Shown: positions 22,101-27,800 of the stretch, in pieces | Layout of the letters: every line of letters begins with the position of its first letter | Position numbering within the stretch: position 1 is the first letter of the stretch | DNA from: Chara braunii | Taxonomy: Eukaryota > Streptophyta > Charophyceae > Charales > Characeae | Length of the DNA: 37,154 nucleotides | Direction of reading: 5' to 3' | NCBI GenBank assembly: GCA_003427395.1 | Contig: BFEA01001377.1 | Coordinates: 1-37,154 of the forward strand | Position numbers and translations under genes: made by a program | The notes under the pieces: generated by a model | Databases searched by the model: none | Told to the model about the DNA's origin: nothing | Seen by the model: the letters and a program-made list of their open reading frames with translations, nothing else

Positions 22101-24908
22101 AGGTACAGCAACGTGAAGATTCAAGGCTACAAACACCCAATAACGCAAGACAATAGACTGGATCAAAGAGGAACGCACGCTTAATGTCGATTAAACACTG
22201 AGTGAAAAAAAACGAGATCAAACACTGAGCATATCAGATTGGTTATCCCGGTCAATCCGAAATTTACCAAATAATCAGAACCCTCCCCCCCAAAAAAAAG
22301 AACCACCATTTAAAAACGTAACGCCGAAGGAAGACAGACAACAAGCAACAGGCGTCACCTTCGGCCCTCGTCGAAAAGAGGAAATTAACAATAATATCCC
22401 CCTCAAGAAAAAGAAAAAGAAAAAAGTTATTTTAACTCTAGAGACGAAATAACGAAAGGCGCCACCTTCGCCCCTTGTCGGAAAGGGTAATAAAGAAGGG
22501 GACATTAACAATAACTACCCCACTTCACAAAAAAAACTTCCCTTGATGCTACAAACGAAATATCAAAAAAGGTACCACCTTCCGCCTTTGTCGATAGGGC
22601 CCCTCTCCACGACTAACCAAACGCGCAAAATGCAAATGAATCTATCATTCGATCATGGAAAGATGCACCGCTACATGGCGAGTGGAGCCACGCTTACAAA
22701 CAAAGGGAAATTAGTAATAGTACCCCCCCTGAAAAATAAATGTGGGTATACTCTTCGCCACCACAAATGCATCACCTTGTCAACCAAAAAATAAACAAAG
22801 GTATACGACTACATTTACACTGAGGGCATACTCCCGCTTCACACCTTTCCTACCTATTTCTGGACGGAATTCCGGCCAGAAGCATCCAGGCGTGGCCGTA
22901 AATGCAGTTATATACATTGAAAATATTAGAGCTTTTTTCAATTCCACAGAGCCCTCACGACTGACGAGAACCTGCATATCATAGATTTTTGTTTTTTTTA
23001 ACCATATACTAGATTTTACCAGATTGCCTCTATAGATATTGTCATTAAAAAATTCCATGCTCATATTCCATAGTTCCCACGGCATATTCGCTCGTCGGGA
23101 CACTTTCTTTTTTTCTCAAAAGGAAGGAAAAGGTTACGTCGTTGAGATATGATCGCCAAGCCTACCGCCCCACGTCATTCCTGGTATTTCATTGATCTAG
23201 TTCGATCTGGATTTTAACTGAGGTCAGCGTTTCAACGGGTTCGTGAACGTACACCTACTGGGTTAGGCCGGTTGGTTCCACAACCCTTTCGATACGCGTG
23301 AGGAAGGGCTTCGCTACACTACTCTCACAAATTGTGCAAAATGAACATGGAAAGATACACTGCCATATTTTTTGTCATTTGTGCATGTTGTGAGTTACTG
23401 TGTGGAGCGAGAGGCCCCAAACCCCGCTTGTACTTGCATTGGAACCGGAAGAGTAACCAACCGACCTAGCTCATTTTGATACACCCATGATCTTCTAAAA
23501 TACAGACCGAAGCTCGAGTCAAAATGAAGCCAGAACCGGAAGAATAGCAAAAGCCGGGACTACCCGGATTTGTTTCACTCGCGCTATAACAATAACATGC
23601 TGTACAACGAACGTAAAATGCCACATCACGAGCAAGTACATCGGATGTAGAAACGCCACATAAAGAGCAAATGACACGACCATAAGAACTGCAACCACAT
23701 GCTCTCAGGTTAGAAAACAAACGAAACACAACAAAAGATCCAGAAAAAAAGATAAAAGGCAAAAAAAAAAAGACATGTCGAATCGACCGAAAGATGGACG
23801 AACGCCTTTACCATCTTCCCCCGACCATAACGTACTCCGATGATTCCGGTGAGTTTCAGACGAAATGAGGGTACGCTACCGCCGCTACGCTGTCGGGGGA
23901 AGATGAAAGTAGTCATCAATTCAGAGAGGGAAAACAGAGGGCATATCAGCGGTGGCACATCACTGCACTGTGGAAATACAGACCAAAGTTCAAAATCCAG
24001 ATACAATGAATGAGAAAATAGGAAGAATTCCTAGCGGAAACGAGAGGGGACGGAGGGTAGCGCAGGCGGGGAGAAAGGAAAAAACAACCACGTCCCACTG
24101 AATAAAGGCGGGAACCCTGAGGGAGACGGGAAAGACGAAACAAGGGGCGTCATTGCACTACCCACATGCACAAAGACAACTTATGGCGGCGTATCTTTTG
24201 ATGTTCTAGCGGCAGATTCATTCCTAATTTGCACAACTGGCGAGTAATGGAGGGGTGCCGGCATCTAAGGTAAACGAGGACGACGAAAAAGTACAACGCT
24301 CGAGGCCGAAACAAGGGATACAAACAAAGATATACATGCAAGACAGTCACATCCAGATCCCGATCACTATCTGCCAAGATATGGACACTCACATCCAGAA
24401 CTCCTGATGAAGATATGGACACTCAAATCCAGATCCCGATCACTACCTGGCAGACGATTAGAGAAGAGAAGCGAGGATGGGCAAAGGAAGGGAAACAAAG
24501 GTACTCGATCCACTACTCTCCACATGGACAAAAGACAAAAAAACATGGCGGTGAATCTTCCGTGTTCTAGCGGGACATTCATTCGCATTTAACACATTTG
24601 GGTGAGTGATGGGGCGACGCCCAGGGGCGCACAACGTGCTTACAACACGAGAAGAACAATGGATAATATGAAGGATTTCAACGAATGAAATGATTTCAAT
24701 GAATGAAATTAGGAATGATGTCAGCAGTTCATCAGCCACTACCTGAAGGATCCGAAATCGGAGGAATTTGTGTAGCGCCAGGGTTCTCGTTGTAAAGCTC
24801 TCCTCCTCCGGTCTGACCTTCCGCCGGCGCGAGCAATACAAGGACAAGTGCGATTACGAAAAGAGCCGGGAGAAGAAACCGCCTGCACGTTCCCGATGGC
24901 GACGCCAT
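3975..24908 (-). CDS. Secreted, Cys-rich, Gly/Ser-rich, probably GPI-anchored surface protein (multi-exon gene)
   Basis: Four exons with GT-AG borders can be read: 24743-24908, 20431-21120, 4675-4870 and 3975-4129. The joins between exons 1 and 2 and between the last two exons match in phase. The step from exon 2 (ends phase 1) to the Cys-rich exon (starts phase 0) does not match, so at least one exon lies in 4871-20430; 9046-9176 is the best candidate. Domain order is signal peptide (residues 1-31), short linker, CFATGGC-type Cys pair, Gly/Ser/Asp-rich spacer of about 200 residues, a Cys-rich module ending in CC-x4-C-N-x4-C, then a small-residue stretch, a short basic spacer and a 16-residue hydrophobic tail ending at the stop. 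Known GPI-anchored proteins share this layout, so extracellular tethering to the plasma membrane is inferred. Family and ligand are unknown. Introns reach 11 kb or more and are full of MITE-like repeats. Confidence 0.65.
4130..4674 (-). other. Last intron of the minus-strand gene
   Basis: The intron starts GTGAGC and ends TAG after a nine-T tract. It holds one end of a family A element, with TTCTATTCGGGTGAAGACGG at 4521-4540 continuing to GTAG. A plus-strand frame of 97 codons (4097-4390) overlaps exon and intron and has no motif, so it is left out. Confidence 0.65.
4675..4870 (-). CDS. Cys-rich exon ending in CC-x4-C-N
   Basis: The acceptor CTTTTGTTGGTGCAG is at 4871 and the donor AATG|GTGAGC at 4675/4674; the exon is phase 0 in and phase 1 out, 65 codons plus one base. 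Cysteines are spaced C-x8-C-x45-CC-x4-C. Between the second cysteine and the CC pair lies a likely helical, Tyr-rich stretch (VIPKYLYQAYYDYARSND). The ending CCDSRYCN resembles the CC-x4-C-N signature of Ly6/uPAR/activin-receptor three-finger domains. However, the 45-residue gap is more than twice the usual spacing there, so I treat this as a resemblance only. The hydrophobic run just before the acceptor is translated intron pyrimidine tract, not a second signal peptide; its apparent start codon is GTG. Confidence 0.75.
5906..6000 (+). mobile_element. Family A MITE-like element, left end eroded
   Basis: The core CATTATCGCTGCATCTAGAC leads to TATTCGGCTGAAGACGGTAG at the right end. The left counterpart keeps only TAGAAC-CCCGTCATTATC. 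Confidence 0.65.
6550..6885. mobile_element. Possible foldback element with CTCACACAGGGG ends
   Basis: TACTCACACAGGGGTAGC near 6551 is inverted as CCCCTTGTGTGAGTA near 6870. The interior carries a 109-codon minus-strand frame with no motif. The same end sequence recurs in the array at 8.1-8.7 kb (CTACCCCTGTGTGACG). Confidence 0.35.
8143..8690. repeat. Tandem array, four or more diverged units
   Basis: Units begin GTGACRGGCNGTGGKTTGAG at about 8143, 8300, 8397 and 8526. They share CAAACGGCAGGGCTTC, GTCTTTTCCAATTTGCTAC and a GTGTGACCGTTCA segment. The outer units hold a palindromic XbaI-type core, perfect over 16 bases in one unit (GCACCTCTAGAGGTGC, 8557-8572) and mismatched in the other (near 8170). 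Confidence 0.8.
9046..9176 (-). CDS. Candidate missing middle exon of the minus-strand gene
   Basis: This 131-base segment is open in the frame needed to join exon 2 (phase 1 in) to the Cys-rich exon (phase 0 out). The acceptor is preceded by TTGTTTTGTTGTCACGTAG and the donor is GCAAG|GTATGC. It would add 43 full codons with one cysteine (FESPACQSEG), a hydrophobic stretch (LSVVLVKF) and a basic/polar tail (RAHSHNSGSK). With it the mature protein has ten cysteines, an even number. Against it, the segment overlaps MITE-like sequence (GAGGGCATAC and GCACTCACAC ends), and chance frames of this size are common. Weaker rivals are near 7.3 kb and 17.5 kb. Confidence 0.33.
9836..9960 (+). mobile_element. 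Family B MITE-like element
   Basis: Ends TATGGGCCTCGCTGCA and TGCAGCGAGGCCATA are near-perfect inverted repeats. Inside are ACTCTCCACATGCACAAACG and CATTTTGCACATTTGGAGAG, and the shared core ATCTTTCCATGTTCTAGTGG. Confidence 0.85.
10160..10290 (+). mobile_element. Family C MITE-like element, decayed
   Basis: Left end GCCATGCTCGCACCAGGTAG, inner TGCACCTGACCGCAATCACG, right end CCCTAGTGTGAGAGAATATG. Confidence 0.55.
10499..10631 (-). mobile_element. Family B MITE-like element, with small internal duplication
   Basis: CTTCTCTCCAGATGTGCAAA at the left and GGGGAGAGTAGTGGAGCC at the right are inverted. The core AATCTTCCACTAGAACGTGC matches other copies. ATGTGCAAAATG occurs twice. Confidence 0.7.
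11092..11180 (-). mobile_element. Family B fragment
   Basis: AGTGTGCAAAATGAGAATG followed by CTGCTAAAACATGGATAG matches the family B core. The ends are eroded. A second scrap lies just upstream near 10990-11035 (AGAATGAATCTTTCGCTAGC). Confidence 0.5.
11231..11351 (+). mobile_element. Family C MITE-like element
   Basis: Left end GGTATGCTCACAATAGGAC and right end GTCCTAGTGTCAGTATGCCC are inverted. The interior has CTGACTGCAATTATGG and GGCCGCAATCATGTCC. Confidence 0.7.
11641..11780. repeat. Two-copy tandem duplication
   Basis: GAGAGTCGGCCTT occurs at 11641 and 11713, and GTTGCCTCCTTGGAGCAGCC with AAGGCGCCAGTTTGAG at 11680 and 11742. The second unit is about 10 bases shorter. Confidence 0.9.
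12158..12182 (+). other. A25 homopolymer tract
   Basis: An uninterrupted run of 25 A follows CATTAGCCTTC. It could be the tail of a retroposed sequence, but I see no matching body or target duplication. Confidence 0.6.
12499..12660. repeat. Tandem repeat, period 66-68 bp, three units
   Basis: AGCAGGGAACGTTAAAGTCG begins at 12501 and 12567, and a variant (GATAAAG) at 12635. Units are separated by A/C-rich tracts of varying length. Confidence 0.9.
12880..13245. repeat. Inverted repeat set built on ATGGGGGTCGTGT / ACACGACCCCCAT
   Basis: ATGGGGGTCGTGT near 12883 pairs with ACACGACCCCCATT near 13030. A second pair, CGCCCCCCATTACTGAAC and ATTATGGGGGTCGTGTTC, sits at 13209-13243 as a short hairpin. 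Between them CCGCATCAGACCCCGCCTCC-type short tandem units occur at 13125-13160. This looks like another foldback family. Confidence 0.6.
13377..13658. repeat. Tandem duplication, two units of 141 bp, open in one plus-strand frame
   Basis: TTTCCCAGTGCCACCATTTA occurs at 13377 and 13518, and the units agree over their whole length apart from a few substitutions. The period is a multiple of three, so the plus frame 13285-13665 reads through both units as a repeated 47-residue peptide (GFIPVTTYRKV, FPVPSRLL). There is no splice or start support for a gene, so it is listed as a repeat. Confidence 0.85.
13670..15000. other. AT-rich intron sequence without recognised features
   Basis: Short A-runs (13960-13972, 14082-14094) and scattered TTCGAA-type motifs are present. 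Frames up to 96 codons exist on the minus strand (14265-14555) but show no motif. I see nothing else. Confidence 0.5.
15018..15095 (+). mobile_element. Family C fragment
   Basis: AGCGCATACTCACACGAGGG leads into CTCTGGATGCGATTGCGGTC and CAGATTCATTCGCGTCTG. The right end is missing. Confidence 0.6.
15118..15220 (-). mobile_element. Family B MITE-like element
   Basis: CCACTACTCTCGACATGTGC at the left and GCATGTCGAGAGTAGTGGAG at the right form long inverted ends. The core AATCTTTAGCTTGAACGTGG is shared with the other copies. Confidence 0.85.
15390..15990. repeat. Cluster of family A elements, partly in tandem
   Basis: At least four copies or half-copies follow one another. 15396-15503 has CTACCTTCTTTTGCCGAATA and TTCGGGGGATGAAGCTAGTA ends. 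15535-15630 follows, then 15733-15833 and 15866-15961. The last three share a spacer of the type GGCGTGGACGAGGTGCCGAA and AAAACACGTCTTTGC, showing that element and spacer were duplicated together. Confidence 0.75.
16081..16190. mobile_element. Family A MITE-like element
   Basis: CTACCGTCTTCCCCCCAACG at the left is inverted as GTGTTCGGCGGAAGACGGTA at the right, 110 bp in all. A second left end (GCTACCGTCTTTCGCCC) lies directly upstream near 16050. Confidence 0.85.
16314..16440. mobile_element. Family A pieces
   Basis: AACCGTCTTCACCCGAATAG near 16318 is a left end. The core CGATCATTATCGCTGTATCT with GACTGAAAGTTGCCCC follows near 16393 after foreign sequence. The copy is disrupted. Confidence 0.6.
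16563..16735. repeat. TATA/TGTATA-rich simple sequence
   Basis: Two clusters, TGTATATATAATGTATATAT around 16578 and GTGTATATATATAAG around 16713, flank a non-repetitive middle. It lies inside the intron, so no promoter role is claimed. Confidence 0.6.
16776..16975. mobile_element. Family A element (16857-16953) with duplicated flank
   Basis: The element has ends CTACCGTCTTCAACCGAATA and CATTTGGGTGAAGACGGTAG and an internal CTATAATGACCGTACGTTG. A lone right end (TTCGGGCGAAGACGGTAG) stands at 16780-16797. Each right end is followed by the same GTAGAGCTAGTACCTGAT, about 158 bases apart, so the flank is duplicated with the element. Confidence 0.8.
17180..17530. other. Family C-like scraps and an uncertain open segment
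   Basis: GAATGCATCTGGACACGA and ATGCAGCTGGACACGATGCG near 17250-17310, and GAATCCATCTGGACAG near 17510, resemble the inner part of family C. The minus-strand frame over 17287-17532 has a usable acceptor but probably starts inside such a scrap. Confidence 0.4.
17870..18560. repeat. Tandem array of family A elements plus spacer
   Basis: Four elements begin at 17961, 18078, 18270 and 18461, so the last two steps are 192 and 191 bp. Each carries a left end like TACCGTCTTCACCCGAATAG, a GACTGAAAGTTGCACCGAA-type centre (partly lost in the last), and an AATGACCGGGCATTCTATTC right arm. The spacers match too: ACGTCAATGTAGTAAACA, CTACTTCGTGTATGCAGC and AAGCGGTACACAATTTCTT. Whole units, not just the elements, were amplified. 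Confidence 0.85.
18837..18937. mobile_element. Family A MITE-like element, well preserved
   Basis: ATTACCGTCTTCACCGGACA at the left pairs with GTATTCGTGTGAAGACGGTA at the right. The centre GGCTGTATTTGGGGCAACCA is close to the family consensus. Confidence 0.85.
19045..19338. repeat. Two family C elements in tandem, period about 178 bp
   Basis: The copies at 19051-19172 and 19222-19338 share CATTTACGG, TGCATC-GA/GGTCGCAATTCC, CCAGAAACAAGTACAA and GTGCGAGTATGCC or GGTGTGAGTTGAG ends. They also share the leading spacer ATAAGCRAAGCA. The second has the better ends (GGGCGTACTCACACCAGC). Confidence 0.8.
19553..19663 (+). mobile_element. Family B MITE-like element
   Basis: GGGCCTCGCTCCACTACTC at the left and GAGTGGTCGAGCGAGGCTC at the right. 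The core ATCTTTCCATGTTCTGCCAG matches the other copies, and AA precedes and follows the element. Confidence 0.85.
19686..19777. mobile_element. Family C fragment
   Basis: CGATCGCAGTCAGATGCCCA and GATGCATTTTGAAAAGATC with GAGAGTATGC match the right half of family C. Confidence 0.55.
19951..20092. repeat. Long hairpin: 55-base arms, 32-base loop
   Basis: Arms 19951-20005 and 20038-20092 are inverted copies with a few mismatches: GCAATTTCAGCGTTT against AAACGCTGAAATTGC and ACCGAAATCGT against ACGATTTCGGT. The outer parts CATTTAATTTTGACGTTC and GAACGTCAAAGCTAAATG also pair. It lies in the intron about 340 bases past the exon 2 donor, so it would be transcribed with the gene. It may be a MITE related to family C (CGGTCGCAATT). 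Confidence 0.85.
20290..20400. repeat. 39-bp tandem repeat, nearly three units, next to the exon 2 donor
   Basis: ATAGATATGATGATAAAC occurs at 20291 and 20330 and as ATGGATATGATGGTAGAC at 20369; units end CAGGAATTCCA. The array stops 31 bases before the exon 2 border. Confidence 0.9.
20431..21120 (-). CDS. Exon 2: Gly/Ser/Asp-rich spacer with N gap
   Basis: The acceptor follows a pyrimidine-rich tract (TTTTCCTTTGGCTGTAG) at 21121. The donor CCAAG|GTACGT is at 20431/20430 and is strong. The exon starts and ends in phase 1. The first codons contain a glycosylation sequon (N-Q-T) and two cysteines (TDCFATGGC), then GGGSGSGG repeats. After the 275 N the same frame continues with GGS, GDSGSG and GDGG units, and closes with TIGPGTFIETTGKLIECFQ. 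Because the Gly/Ser frame is the same on both sides, the stated gap length is consistent with an intact frame. The antisense frames read as Pro- or Ala-rich and are shadows. Low-complexity Gly/Ser spacers are known as flexible stalks in surface proteins; that role here is inferred. Confidence 0.75.
20734..21008. other. Assembly gap (275 N) inside the Gly/Ser-coding repeat
   Basis: All bases are N. Both sides are GC-rich trinucleotide-like repeats coding Gly/Ser in the same minus-strand frame, which is the likely reason assembly failed. Confidence 1.
21855..21985. repeat. TAA/AT-rich simple repeat, duplicated
   Basis: Two versions of TAATAATAATAATTAAAAAA followed by TATACTTTAAAAC or TAGACTTAAAAAC and an ATATATAA run stand in tandem. 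Confidence 0.85.
22270..22800. repeat. Tandem array of about 110-170 bp units, interrupted by a family B element
   Basis: Four units carry variants of GCGCCACCTTCGCCCCTTGTCG (2345, 2465, 2575 and 2760 past position 20000). Most also contain GGAAATTAACAATAATATCC or its variant. A family B element at 22600-22695 separates the third unit's GTCGATAGGG part from its AAATTAGTAATAGTACCCCC part, so it inserted after the array formed. Confidence 0.7.
22819..22930 (+). mobile_element. Family C MITE-like element
   Basis: GAGGGCATACTCCCGCTTCA, then CTGGACGGAATTCCGGCCAG and GGCCGTAAATGCAGTTATA. The right end is eroded. Confidence 0.65.
23303..23416 (-). mobile_element. Family B MITE-like element
   Basis: GGGCTTCGCTACACTACTCTC at the left and GTGTGGAGCGAGAGGCCCC at the right. 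Inside are ATTGTGCAAAATGAACATGG and TTTGTCATTTGTGCATGTTG. Confidence 0.8.
23811..23907. mobile_element. Variant family A element with CATCTTCCCCCGAC ends
   Basis: ACCATCTTCCCCCGACCATA is inverted as CTGTCGGGGGAAGATGAAAG. A lone right end of the same type (GTTGTCGGGGGAAGAGC) is near 21775. Confidence 0.7.
24144..24260 (+). mobile_element. Family B MITE-like element
   Basis: GGGGCGTCATTGCACTACCC left, TGGCGAGTAATGGAGGGGTG right. The core GGCGGCGTATCTTTTGATGT is followed by TCTAGCGGCAGATTCATTCC. Confidence 0.8.
24503..24621 (+). mobile_element. Family B MITE-like element
   Basis: TCCACTACTCTCCACATGGA left, GGTGAGTGATGGGGCGACGC right. The core ATCTTCCGTGTTCTAGCGGG is almost identical to the copies at 24.1 and 25.9 kb. 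Confidence 0.85.
24743..24908 (-). CDS. Exon 1: start codon and signal peptide
   Basis: ATG is at 24908-24906 and the frame runs 55 codons plus one base to a donor AG|GTAGTG at 24743/24742. The N-terminus has two arginines at residues 9-10, then a strongly hydrophobic core FLLPALFVIALVLVLLAP, then AEG-Q, a good signal peptidase site near residue 31. The mature start is Gly-rich (QTGGGELYNENPG). The exon ends in phase 1, which matches the exon 2 acceptor. The much longer overlapping frame with Arg-Glu repeats on the same strand is a microsatellite artefact. This ATG is chosen because the signal peptide follows it at once and the upstream sequence is pure repeat. Confidence 0.78.
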
Positions 24909-24923
24909 TCTCGAAGCACCGCA

Positions 24924-24926
<3 letters not shown>

Positions 24927-24994
<68 letters not shown>
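24927..24994. repeat. (CT)34 microsatellite, (GA)34 in gene orientation, just 5' of the start codon
   Basis: A perfect 68-base dinucleotide run ends 18 bases upstream of the ATG of exon 1 in gene orientation. It is likely in the 5' UTR or core promoter. Confidence 0.95.
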
Positions 24995-24998
<4 letters not shown>

Positions 24999-25000
24999 TT

Positions 25001-25129
25001 CTCGCTCTCGCTCGCTCGCTCGCTCGCTCGTTCGCTCGCTCGGCCACAGAGACGGGCACGAGGCAAAGTATGTACCGACCGGAATAAGGTGGAAGGTGGA
25101 AGGTGGAAGGTGGAAGGTGGAAGGTGGAA
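25001..25129. repeat. Compound microsatellite: CTCG tetramers then (GGTGGAA)6
   Basis: CTCG units fill 25001-25042. After a 45-base break, six perfect GGTGGAA heptamers fill 25088-25129. Together with the adjacent CT run they form the upstream border of the minus-strand gene. Confidence 0.95.
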
Positions 25130-25363
25130 AGTGTTGATGTTGAACTCCGCACTTGCCCTGCTGCGGGACGGCTTGTTGAACTACATCTCACTATCATGCA
25201 TTATACAGCGACGGGCTGCTCCGCTACGCGACCCGTTGGGAGGAAAGATAGGGTTCCCGACGGAGCGAGGGGGAACGCAACGCGGCTCGGCGGGGCTGAA
25301 AGGACGTACGGCGTGGCTTGTGCTGCCAACCCGCAAGTCTGTAAATTCCAAATCCGCATGCCA

Positions 25364-25487
25364 GGGGATACTCACACTAGGACTTTTTTCGACTTAGCTC
25401 TGGACGAGATTGACGCCAGATGTATCCACATTTGGCCGCAATCGCAGTCAGATGCAGTTTGAAAATTGCTGGTGTGAGTATGCCCTC
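25364..25487. mobile_element. Family C MITE-like element, best-preserved copy
   Basis: GGGATACTCACACTAGGAC at the left and TTGCTGGTGTGAGTATGCCC at the right. The interior has CTGGACGAGATTGACGCCAG and GGCCGCAATCGCAGTCAGAT. It lies about 460 bases upstream of the gene's start codon. Confidence 0.85.
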
Positions 25488-25639
25488 TGTGAGTTCCAAA
25501 TACCAACATCGAAAAGAGCGAAGTACGGACAAACGTTACCGAAGCTTGAGATCGAATAACGACACCTCTTCAACGGCTAATACGGGCCCCCTCCGTCTCC
25601 ATGAAATCGAGCGAACAGTTTGATGTATACCACGATCGC

Positions 25640-25770
25640 GTGTGGGACGGTTGAGGGGGCAGGGGAGGGGTGGATGCGGGTGGGTGGGGGTGGATGGGGT
25701 TGGAGAGGGGAGCAGAGTAGGGGGGAGAGAGAGAGAGAGAGAGAGAGAGGCGTGGGGGGGAGAGAAGTTC
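25640..25770. repeat. G-rich and GA simple sequence
   Basis: GGGTGGATGCGGGTGGGTGG-type G-runs are followed by a GA run at about 25726-25750. Confidence 0.9.
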
Positions 25771-25901
25771 GCTGGCTTGAGCAGCGCTGAGTGTAGATGT
25801 GGTTGGCTTTCCGCCACTTGACCGTTGGCGTCGGATGTGATGCGCAGAAGCCTAAGGAAGTCGGGATGCGTGAACTAGCCATACTCCCCTTCACTGCCTT
25901 A

Positions 25902-26019
25902 TGGGCGTCGCTCCACCAGATATGCACAAAAGACAAAAAAGTATGGCGGCGTATCTTTCCGTGTTCTAGCGGAATATTCAATCTCAATTTGATCATTTGG
26001 TGAGTACTGGACCCAAGCC
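25902..26019 (+). mobile_element. Family B MITE-like element
   Basis: GGGCGTCGCTCCACCAGATA left, TTGGTGAGTACTGGACCCAA right. The core GTATCTTTCCGTGTTCTAGC matches other copies. Confidence 0.8.
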
Positions 26020-26099
26020 CTATGCTATACTTGACACTCAACTCATGTCCGCTGGGCCTTGCAATATTTCCGCGTATACCGACAGGTTTGTTGGTACAC

Positions 26100-26185
26100 C
26101 CATGACCTGTTGAAATGAAATCCTAAGTTCGAATCTGGAACTGTTGAAATGAAAACCGGGGTTCGAATCTGGAACTAGTAAGATA
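26100..26185 (+). repeat. Short tandem repeat with tRNA B-box-like motif
   Basis: TGTTGAAATGAAAWCC followed by AGTTCGAATCTGGAACT or GGTTCGAATCTGGAACT occurs twice. The motif resembles a pol III B box, but no A box or clover-leaf is visible. Confidence 0.5.
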
Positions 26186-26339
26186 CTCCTAAACTGGGGA
26201 TATCTCAAGAACTTCACCTTTTTATTAGGAAGAAAAGAAAGGAAAAAGAAAAGAATGACACCTCTGCATAAGAAACTACCCAAGGCTATCTATGGTCAGA
26301 ATGCTCCAATGCTACCGGTAGCATTCAAATAGGTTGAAC

Positions 26340-26760
26340 CACAAGTAGCCTTGCAGAAGCAACAGCTCACATTTGCTGGGCACTGGCAGACGAGAATAGC
26401 TAATGGTTGAGCTCTACTCTCTTACCTTAGGGAAGTTCCCTTTCTTAGGGCTCACACATGTACCCATAATGGCAAAAGTTGTGTCGTTCTCTAGAATCGC
26501 AAATTTGCGTAGTACATCGACTATACATCACGGGCTGGTCGCACTACTGGCCCATTCCTAGTGCAAACCAAAAACGACACAGCAGTCGCACAGAAGGAAG
26601 CACAATTTTTGATCCGTCGTCCGTTTTTTTGTGGTTTTGCCTCCTTGATCCAAAACCCGAAATCTGTTATTGCGGGGAAAAACAGAGGCGCCTGCAATTT
26701 TTTTAAACCGTGATTCCCCCTAATGTGGAAAACCCGGCTTTTCAAGCCACGCAGCTCGTT
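26340..26760. other. No gene recognised
   Basis: Unique-looking sequence with short frames on both strands (up to 75 codons). I find no motif, repeat or splice support. Confidence 0.4.
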
Positions 26761-26796
26761 TCATGGGGGGCCGGTATCGACTGGATCCGTCCCAAG

Positions 26797-26980
26797 GAGG
26801 GGACCCTCCCGGCCGCATCACGCAGGATTTTGCAGGACTTCGTCGTAGAGGGCTACCGCTCCTGCCGAGTGCGTCAGCCATACCTCTCGCGAATCCTTAT
26901 GACAGGATAGGGTCATGCAAGATACAACTTACCTCCACCTGCGGGAGCTGTCACCATCCCTTGGGTGGGCGTTGTTTTGA
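26797..26980 (+). repeat. Dispersed repeat D, copy 1
   Basis: GGGACCCTCCCGGCCGCATC, GTGCGTCAGCCATACCTCTC, ATGACAGGATAGGG and GGGAGCTGTCACCATCCCTT all recur in the same order at 35.03-35.23 kb. Confidence 0.8.
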
Positions 26981-27249
26981 CAGCTCGCAAACGGCGCGCC
27001 ATTCTATCGAATAAACTGACGAGGCGCCGGTGAGCGAAAAGGGACAGAGCAAAGATAATCCGTCACGGCGCGCCAAAACATTTCATGGGTATCCCATCCC
27101 CGTGTACACATTTCCTTTTCTTTTCTTATCGGGTATTGACCCCGCGTCTGTCTTTTCTAAATTTGTTACTTGAACTCTAGGGTTGGGCACCCAAGTGGTT
27201 GTCGAAAGGGCAATTGACGCTACATGAAGGGAGAAGGCCGTGACTACAA

Positions 27250-27800
27250 GGACGTCAGAGCTACCATTCTCTTTCGCCCCCACCATCAAAGCGATGCACG
27301 ACGACATAAACAAAAGGTTGTCGCGCGGCCTATAGGCCGTGCAATCTAGGGGGGCTCGAGTTAAAGGCCTATCCAGAAAAAAAATTATCGAAGAGAACCT
27401 ACCATATTGCAACCCCTGTAGGACTTAACCCCGCTCCTACGCCGTGCGTGCACGACATGCCTTTTAACTAGGCTAAGCGAGTGTCCATATAATATGAGAG
27501 GGAACCGCGAAGATAGGTATGGCGGGACCAATAATTCCCCGTCGCTCCTACCGCCAGAGAGATGCACGACAACCTAAAGAAAAGGAAGTCCGTTGCGCGA
27601 GTTAGGGTCCGACGGTTGAAAACAACTGCATCATACATAGCTCGAAAGAGGTGTGATAACAGGGGAAACTAAAGACTCAAATGAAAAAATTATCCGGGAA
27701 AACATACCGGTAAAAGCATACCTTATTACAACCTCTATAGGGTTAATCTCGTGATTGCAACATGCGTATGCGCCGTACCGTTTCACTAAGCTAACACCTT
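27250..27800 (-). repeat. Tandem tRNA-like (SINE-like) units 1 and 2
   Basis: Two diverged units share GATGCACGACRACMTAAA, AAAAAATTATC and the segment from CCATATTGCAACCCCTGTAG to TTTAACTAGGCTAAGC. Read on the minus strand, GCTTAGCCTAGTTAAAAGGC resembles a tRNA A box and GGGGTTAAGTCCTACAGG a B box. No full clover-leaf forms, so these look like tRNA-derived SINEs or pseudogenes. Confidence 0.4.

Larger units (their letters stand above)
21121..24742 (-). other. Intron 1 of the minus-strand gene
   Basis: The 3.6-kb intron begins GTAGTG and ends TTTGGCTGTAG. It contains a TAA-rich simple sequence (21855-21985), the array at 22.27-22.8 kb, family B copies at 22600-22695, 23303-23416, 24144-24260 and 24503-24621, a family C copy near 22819-22930 and an A-like element at 23811-23907. 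No additional exon was recognised. Confidence 0.65.
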
